Positions 58,234 to 64,000 of a DNA stretch of 64,000 bases are shown in pieces. Source of the DNA: Acephala macrosclerotiorum (Eukaryota > Ascomycota > Leotiomycetes > Helotiales > Mollisiaceae); the NCBI GenBank assembly GCA_014904845.1, contig MU119207.1, positions 248,001 to 312,000 on the forward strand. Reading direction: 5' to 3'. The position numbers and the translations under genes were made by a program. Each line of letters starts with the position of its first letter. The first letter of the stretch is position 1. The notes under the pieces were generated by a model that worked only from the letters and a program-made list of their open reading frames with translations, did not search any database and was not told the origin of the DNA.

Positions 58234-59607
58234 CTATTTACGACTCATGATTTTGCTGAATAGCCGTCCTATAACCCTTAGCTGTCGGATGCCAGATCTC
58301 TTGGAACCAATTTTAGAATCTCCGCTTTCATTTTCGGCTTTCCCCACTTCATTCCCCAAAGTCTCTGTTACCAAGCCCTGTTCAACCGCATCTCTACGTT
58401 CGTCCCAATCAATATCACCCATTGCTGTCCAAATACCAATGACTTCCTCGTTCAACTGAACCTTGAATACATAAGACTCATCGCCATTTATGGTTCCCAC
58501 TCGATATCGCCAGAACTTCTTCTCATGGGCTGTACTCGTTGAACCATAACTTTGATGCCAACCATGTTGAGAAAGCTCGTGAGATATGATAGCAAGTTGA
58601 GGGGTGATCGGTCGACCCTGGTGGAGTATCCAAACCATGAGATCATTTCCTAGGGAGAAAAACTCATAATCAAGTGCGTCAAGCACAAGCTGCCTTTCTT
58701 GCTCGAGGCGCCCATCAACCGCAAGCTGCAATTCTTTGAAGCTCGAGAACTGGAGACTAGACCAGCTGCTTTTCCAGATCGCTGCTTGACGCATTTTCAT
58801 CAAGTATTCTTTGGCCAACAATAAATCGGCATCCAATTTCGTCACGACTCTGAGGATTTCTTCCGAAGCCACATACCACCAGCCATCTGAAAGTTGCAAC
58901 ACCTCATCCACGATATATTGCAGAAGAATCCGGGGTTCGAAGTCTTGATCAAACATCGCCTGCTCCTTTTGTTTGATATGGTGCAAGAGGAAATCAGATG
59001 TTTTGAGATGTTCAACCACTGTCCTTTCAATCATCGTTAGCAATGATTTCTCGATAGACTGACGCAGCCATGCCAGAGCTATATGGTCCAACGAAGTTCT
59101 CAGGCATTCCTGTTCAAGTCGAAATTGAGCTATGTTCCGGCTCCTTGCATGTTCCTCCGGAGCTATTTTTATAAGAGCAGCTTCTCTTCTGGCTCTGCGT
59201 GCTCTGCACGGCTCTCGACGAGCATGAATAGAGGCCCATGTTCGCGCCATATTAAGTTGCATTTGCTTGTCTTCATAGCGATGACTGACATGGAAACTAT
59301 CGAACGCATCGGACTTTTTCAATTTCGACTTCGACGCCGCACCAGAGTTCGCGCCATCCCAGGGGATCTTTTCCCTCCTGTCATCATCCTCATCATCCCC
59401 GTCGTCACCACGGTCGCTTGTCATCTTTCTTCTCGGGCTACCTTTATATGAAGCCCTGCCTTCTATAACTCCTGGTTTTGATTTCGGCGGATCCTTTGCC
59501 ATCGTTGGCTTATCCGTTCTGCGGTCAACATAACCGGCGACCGTTCGTGGATCTGGCTGGATTGGCGGGAGGCAGTCAACCGGCTGCAGGATCAACGTTG
59601 AAGGCAT
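58234..59607 (-). CDS. Hypothetical protein, charged, helical
   Basis: A 457-residue frame from the first ATG at 59607; the open frame extends 19 codons further upstream without ATG, and a CAG acceptor near 59672 leaves room for another exon. The N-terminal 120 residues are low-complexity and charged (DRGDDGDDEDDDRREK). From about residue 130 it looks helical, with RREPCRARRARREAA and several Glu/Gln/Leu-rich segments, followed by a compact C-terminal part with many Trp residues (WHQSYG, FWRYRVGTINGDESYVF, IGIWTAMGDIDWDERRD). No known domain recognised. No signal peptide or membrane segment. Length and amino-acid usage argue for a real gene. Confidence 0.6.
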   Translation of the reverse strand: MPSTLILQPVDCLPPIQPDPRTVAGYVDRRTDKPTMAKDPPKSKPGVIEGRASYKGSPRRKMTSDRGDDGDDEDDDRREKIPWDGANSGAASKSKLKKSDAFDSFHVSHRYEDKQMQLNMARTWASIHARREPCRARRARREAALIKIAPEEHARSRNIAQFRLEQECLRTSLDHIALAWLRQSIEKSLLTMIERTVVEHLKTSDFLLHHIKQKEQAMFDQDFEPRILLQYIVDEVLQLSDGWWYVASEEILRVVTKLDADLLLAKEYLMKMRQAAIWKSSWSSLQFSSFKELQLAVDGRLEQERQLVLDALDYEFFSLGNDLMVWILHQGRPITPQLAIISHELSQHGWHQSYGSTSTAHEKKFWRYRVGTINGDESYVFKVQLNEEVIGIWTAMGDIDWDERRDAVEQGLVTETLGNEVGKAENESGDSKIGSKRSGIRQLRVIGRLFSKIMSRK

Positions 59608-60854
59608 TGTTTCCTCGCGTGTTGATGAAGGTGGAATAGAGATTTGACCCGAATTAAAAGCCAAAAATCACTGTCAGTACGCCGTTAGTCGATGTTAATA
59701 CATACGAATCGTGCTCGGTGGGTTGGAAAATCAGTCGCGAACGTTGGTTTGAGGTGTTGAGAAGCTTTGGTGCAGCCCTAGACTCTGCCCTAATGGTGTA
59801 GTGGTGGCTGAGCACATGCATGGCAGGGCATCGACTGCACCACAATCATGCATTCCCATCCAACGACTGTTCGTCGAAATCAGCAACAAATAAAAGTTGC
59901 TGTCGTTCTCTTACATTTTGATAAGTGGTCCATTTGAAGGCATCAAGCAAAAAGTTGGCAAAGACTGGCTCTTGACGAGTGACAGCTGCCAGATGACCCA
60001 ACACATTTAGTACTTCTGCGGAACCTTGAAGATTTTATCGAAACCAGGAGATATTATTACCCTGGCTTAAAATGCTTGACTGGTTGATTTGATTAGGCAT
60101 TGCAGTCTTCGAATCTTCGCTGGGCTGGAGTCTCGACGCTATGGTTCCCCTACGCCCAAGGAGCGGGGTATTTGCAATCGAGGAGACTGCTTGAAAGTTT
60201 GTTTTTGGAATGACTTTTTCTGACTGGATGAATCGGAGATCCGAGCTGTGCTAGTATGTCAAAAGAAAAAGGCACAATAGGTACTAGATGGATTGGAAAG
60301 ATAGTCTTCCAAGTCTTTGCAAATGACACACGTGAGGGTAAAAGTTTTAAGGTTCTGGAAGAGTGCATTGAAAGAGATTGTGGCCGCAAAAGCTAAAATG
60401 GTTCTAGGTTGCATTTTATCCATGAAGTGAACTATGTTTTTTGATAAAGACGCAGGTTCGAAGATGAAAGCAGTTCTGGAAGGGAAAATAGCTTCGGCCA
60501 CAAAGAAGAGTAATCTTGGAAAGCATTAATGGAAGCTGTAAAGTATTCTCGAAAAAAGAGTACCATAAATTGGGAAACATTTGGGAAGGCGGGAGTAGAA
60601 TCGCGAAGGGGAATAAGTTTGAAGAAAGAAAAATAAAGCGTTCAAGATAGAATATGGGCATATTTTGGAACGCAACTTCATTTGTAAGTCCGCTGAAAGG
60701 TCCTGACTCCCAAGCCGTAAAGTATGTTTTGAGACCATAAACCTCTGAAACAGCCCTCTCTACTAAACCAAGTAATGGCTCCCAATCCTAACACTGATTT
60801 GAACCTGCTGTACTAATAGCAGTTGTAACATTCGAATGTTGATGAATAATCGCC
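59608..60854. other. Intergenic, no gene seen
   Basis: About 1.25 kb. Short frames only; a tRNA-like A-box near 59790 was considered and rejected. Confidence 0.5.
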
Positions 60855-61954
60855 TCAAGCCCCCTCTAAATGAGATTGAGAAGGAACGCCCCTATAGCCA
60901 CCTACTCCAAACCCCTCATGTCCAAAGCCATTATCCCCAAAGTCATTATTCCTAAGACCATTATTCCCCAAGCCACTATCCCCGAGGCCACTGCTCCCCA
61001 AGCCAATATTGTCCAAGATCAGTGGCCCACTATTTCCAAAGCTGCTATTCCCAAGGCCACCACCCCCAGGACCAACATCCCCAAATTCGATCTCCCCAAA
61101 GGCGCTATCTCCAAAAGGACTACTATCTTGAACGGCATCATACCCAGAACTTCCGTTCCCAGCATTATTTGGTGTATTTGTGGCTTCAAGGTCTTCGGTC
61201 GGCTCTCGATCGCGCTTCTTAGCACCCGCCTTCGATTCGGTATCGTTCTTTTGTACAAGCCGGAGGGCACAAAAGGCTTGTTCGACCGTCGAACCTCCAG
61301 CAGCAGCGTACATGACGACGTGAAATACATTGAAGAACTGTGGAAAAGCGATTGAACGCCATCGCACCAACTCATGACGGTATCGGTCCTGAAAAAATTT
61401 AGATAAGCACTCGGAAAGAAAAGCAGAAAAGCTATACCTTACTCAGAATATACCAGAGAAATTCATCTGCGAAGATTTTGCTGGCCTTGTGGTCCCAAGT
61501 GAATCCTGGTAGTTCCAAGACGTGATTGAAAGCCCTGCATTGCTCCTTCAACTGCAGCCACTGTAAACGACAAGATTCAGCATTATTGAGGGGAGCCCTG
61601 AGCGCCGAAGCTATTTTATTCCAAGCACTAGATTTGTAGCCAGCTTCAAAGGCAACACCGGCGTCGATGGCCTTCTTAACTTCCCCAACGAGGAAAAAAC
61701 GGTCATCGTGGTTCCAGGTGACACGGGGCGTAGAGTAGCTGCAAGGTTGGCCCAACTGTTTGCACTGTGAGCATTGCGGGCTCTCCCCAAGGCATTTGGT
61801 TTTCCTGCGGCTCGTAAATGTTAGTGTTTGATCGCATATTTGGAGGAGCTGAGTCAAATCACCGGCAATTGTCACAGGCCCGTGGCGTTCTTCTGGTGGA
61901 ATGATTCAAGTTGGCAGGAGGAAAGTTGCCAGATGGAGAGTTGCCAAGAGACAT
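60855..61954 (-). CDS. Zn2Cys6 + Myb/SANT-like protein with glycine-rich repeat tail
   Basis: Putative DNA-binding protein of 332 residues from exons 61863-61954, 61438-61810 and 60855-61388. The first splice (donor GTGATT, acceptor GAG) completes a perfect fungal binuclear cluster: Cys27, 30, 37, 44, 47 and 54 with spacing 2-6-6-2-6 (ACDNCRRRKTKC, then PQCSQCKQLGQPC). Directly after it, residues 62-150 (VTWNHDDRFFLVGEVKKAI, then WNKIASAL and CRLQWLQLK) resemble the Myb/SANT-like DNA-binding module. The C-terminal 90 residues are repeats of a pentapeptide such as LGNNG or FGDNG. No fungal-specific transcription-factor middle domain is present. The combination is unusual; the role as regulator is inferred. 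Confidence 0.75.
60890..61120. repeat. Imperfect 15-bp coding minisatellite
   Basis: Within the last exon of the Zn2Cys6 gene, the + strand shows reiterated units like ATTCCCCAAGCCACT and ATCCCCGAGGCCACT. They encode the Gly-Asn/Ser-Gly pentapeptide repeats of the protein tail. Units are diverged but stay in frame. Confidence 0.75.
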
Positions 61955-63700
61955 ATTATCGCCGCTTCCCTGGTCGTGGCGCTACGAAATGAGATGCGGT
62001 TCGGTAGTAGGATTGTTCGGAGGATTTGAGGCGCGCAATGACCCAATAACTCGAATGTATGCTTGCTTCGTCAAGTATGGGCGATGACGAAAGTAAAGGT
62101 GATCGCAAAACTGAAAATGAGCTGCGTTGATGATAAAAGGAAGAAGTCGTGGCGGAAACCAGTGAGATGGTACTTCAAATGAGTTGGGAAGGAGCGAGTA
62201 GCAGATCGCGCGTCGAGAGCGAGACAAGCAGGACAGGCAGCCATCCGACTCGTGCCTTCCAAAACTAACATCTCGACTCAAACCAACTACACCATACCTC
62301 GAGACCCAATTTTGAGGAGGAAAAGAGAAGATTGTCTTCGAGAGCTTTTGCTGCACGTGAATCTCTCTCCCCTATTTATCGCTTAAAACGCCAAGTGGAT
62401 CATCGAGGAGTTTGGTGCTGAAAGACTCGTTCGCTAACTTGGACCCTGCATTGCCCCGCTTCCCACGAATCCAAAAAGTTGCAAAAAATAACAAAAGAAA
62501 TGGTTTGATGACCTCGGCGACTGTTGATTGTTAAATATCGCTCATAATTGAGACCATTCAAAGTTACTTACGACTCGAACTCGCGACTAGAAAGATGTTA
62601 GATTGGATATCGAAGTTGACTGTACAGTGTGACTAACCCTTTGGATGGCCAGATTGTGCACAATCTTGTCACAAGCATGCTTATGAGACCCTGAGATTTA
62701 TTAGGACGTGACAAGAGGCGCTTGAAGTGGTATGACTCACAACGCTCTCTGTGTTCTATTAGCTTTGACCTGTGGGAGAAGATGCAGGGATACTGACAAC
62801 CAACTGAGCCACGAAGTCTTGGATTGTGATTGGCTGCGTTCGTGCTTATTTATGTATATAGACCTCTAATACGTGCCGACAAAAGGCCGTAGCCGTCTCA
62901 TCTCGCACCTGGCTTCAACAGACAGAACGTTCAGTCTTCCAGGCTGATAAGGACAGGTCTGGAGCACGTGACCATGGACTGGCATTGAACAGACTTAAAG
63001 GAAAGGTTTGGGGCTCATTAAAGAAGACATTGCCTCTCGGAGCTTTATCCTCTATTCATTGATGGTCAGATCATCTTATGTTGTACAGATTTGCAGTAAT
63101 TCCTTCTGCTGCAAGCCTGACTCGCCTGAGCATGCAACGGCAATAGACAGGGGCTGATCCCCACCCAACTGCACCTTACGGCTTTAGCAGGCAGATTTCT
63201 AGAAAATCCGATTTTCGACCTCCATCATCCGGTACTAAAACTCGTAAGGTCGGGGGCATTGCAATGAGAGTTATTTGAATTTCGACCTCCGTTCGAAAAA
63301 TGATTCGCTTCTCTGGAGTTTGCTGACGGATTAGGCTTAGAGGATTCCTAGCCGAAGCGCAGACCTCAGGGGCAGATTAGGGGTTACACGTGATGGTCCT
63401 CAAAACTGCATTTGGTTCCCTCGATGTCTAGCATCAATGCTGCATTCCACCATTTTATTCGTTCCTTCGGACTTTGCTCACCAATGGTAACTCAACAGAA
63501 CTTTGATCGATGCAAATGTCTCCCGAGACTCGGCGGTCCTGTTGAAGATGACTAAATTTGAGGTTTTTGGATGATCAACTTCTTTCGGAGTAGGAGTCGG
63601 CGTTTGCAATGGAGATTCTTATTAAAATGTCTTTATTCAGGGTCAGCTTTCTCACACTTCTTTCTTCAGCATTGTTTCAAGTCATTGCCATAGACACAGC
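61955..63700. other. Intergenic between divergent genes, no gene seen
   Basis: About 1.75 kb holding the promoters of the Zn2Cys6 gene and the MFS transporter. A 124-codon frame at 61982-62356 on the minus strand is not convincing. A CACGTG lies near 62966. Confidence 0.5.
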
Positions 63701-64000
63701 ATGCAAGACCTCGTTCGGGACACCGTCTTCGGGCAACTCATGCGTCTGATATCACGCAACAAGCTTCTGAAATATCCAGATGAGCTAGATTCCTCGTTAT
63801 GGAGACAATTTATTCAAGGGGAATCAGTTAGTGACGCAGAAAAGGGTTCAAGTGATGAGGTGGAGAAATATGCCCATCTCGTGACTTGGCAAGGTCCAGA
63901 TGATCCAGAGGTACCTCCATCCATCATTCTATGTATAAGCTTGAAGACTCGAGAATGCTCACAACCTTCCTAGAACCCGCAAAACTGGTCTAGCAATCGC
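63701..64000 (+). CDS. MFS transporter, DHA1 multidrug type, 5' end (cut by window edge)
   Basis: The first exon (63701-63910) encodes MQDLVRDTVFGQLMRLIS, then KLLKYPDELDSSLW and VTWQGPDDPE. An intron (63911-63973, donor GTACCT, acceptor CCTAG) joins it to NPQNWSSNR, which runs off the window. The RDTVFGQ..R motif, the KYPDELD motif and the GPDDPENPQNW junction are typical of the cytoplasmic N-terminus of fungal DHA1 drug:H+ antiporters. All membrane segments lie beyond position 64000. The substrate cannot be inferred. Confidence 0.87.

Noticed and set aside
59786..59842. tRNA-like stretch with TGGTGTAGTGG resembling an A box
   Set aside because: No proper B box (GGTTCGANNCC) follows at the right distance and no cloverleaf with a 7-bp acceptor stem can be drawn.
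61982..62356. 124-codon minus-strand frame upstream of the Zn2Cys6 gene
   Set aside because: No domain, no splice partner and composition unlike the neighbouring genes; probably leader sequence.
62560..62640. GAGTTCGAGTC on the minus strand resembling a tRNA B box
   Set aside because: No matching A box or acceptor stem.
1..64000. CRISPR arrays, rRNA genes, telomeric repeats or bacterial-type operons
   Set aside because: None seen: no regularly spaced repeats, no rRNA-like sequence, no TTAGGG tracts, and the gene structure is plainly fungal.

Overview
This window is nuclear DNA of a filamentous ascomycete (Pezizomycotina). The evidence is short GT-AG introns of about 47-60 bp in almost every gene, HET-domain genes, Zn2Cys6 and MFS families, and several extremely AT-rich blocks whose remaining cytosines lie almost only in CpG, the footprint expected of heavy repeat-induced point mutation (RIP). 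A leotiomycete (Helotiales-like) host is plausible but cannot be proved from the sequence alone.

Layout. Positions 1-1,612 hold the 5' part of a phosphoglucomutase gene and a complete oligoribonuclease (REX2), both on the minus strand. From 1.6 to 14.7 kb is an accessory compartment. AT-rich RIP blocks (2.3-4.5, 10.5-11.2, 11.9-12.6, 13.4-13.8 and 14.4-14.5 kb) enclose two convergent, overlapping HET-domain genes, one small hypothetical gene, the WD40 tail of a decayed NLR-type gene, and a 765-bp element with terminal inverted repeats flanked by TA. From 14.7 to 37.4 kb live and dead genes alternate. The dead ones are an F-box paralogue (its intact relative lies at 29-31 kb), a DUF3433 membrane protein and a family-2 glycosyltransferase; a P-loop protein with a phage-kinase-like tail carries two frame changes. 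The live ones are a GIT1-like MFS permease, a secreted clan GH-A glycosidase, a PHO4/PHO89-type phosphate symporter whose upstream region holds three CACGTG sites, and the F-box gene.

From 37.6 to 57.6 kb the content is mostly conserved housekeeping: a peroxisomal MaoC hydratase ending in SKL, a NADAR-domain protein, TFIIB, proteasome ATPase Rpt5, ATP synthase subunit H (ATP14), an SCH9-type AGC kinase with a C2 domain, an RSC7/Swp82-type chromatin remodelling subunit and a divergent cytidine-deaminase-like protein. The last part (58-64 kb) has a hypothetical protein, a Zn2Cys6 + Myb/SANT-like protein with a glycine-rich repeat tail, and the first exons of a DHA1-type MFS transporter cut by the window edge.

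No single operon-like system is evident. The most coherent themes are phosphate/phosphodiester uptake (GIT1-like and PHO89-like carriers about 8 kb apart), self/non-self recognition (two HET genes and an NLR relic in the RIP compartment) and extensive gene decay. Exon boundaries were worked out by hand from splice motifs, reading frame and remembered family patterns; no database search was run.
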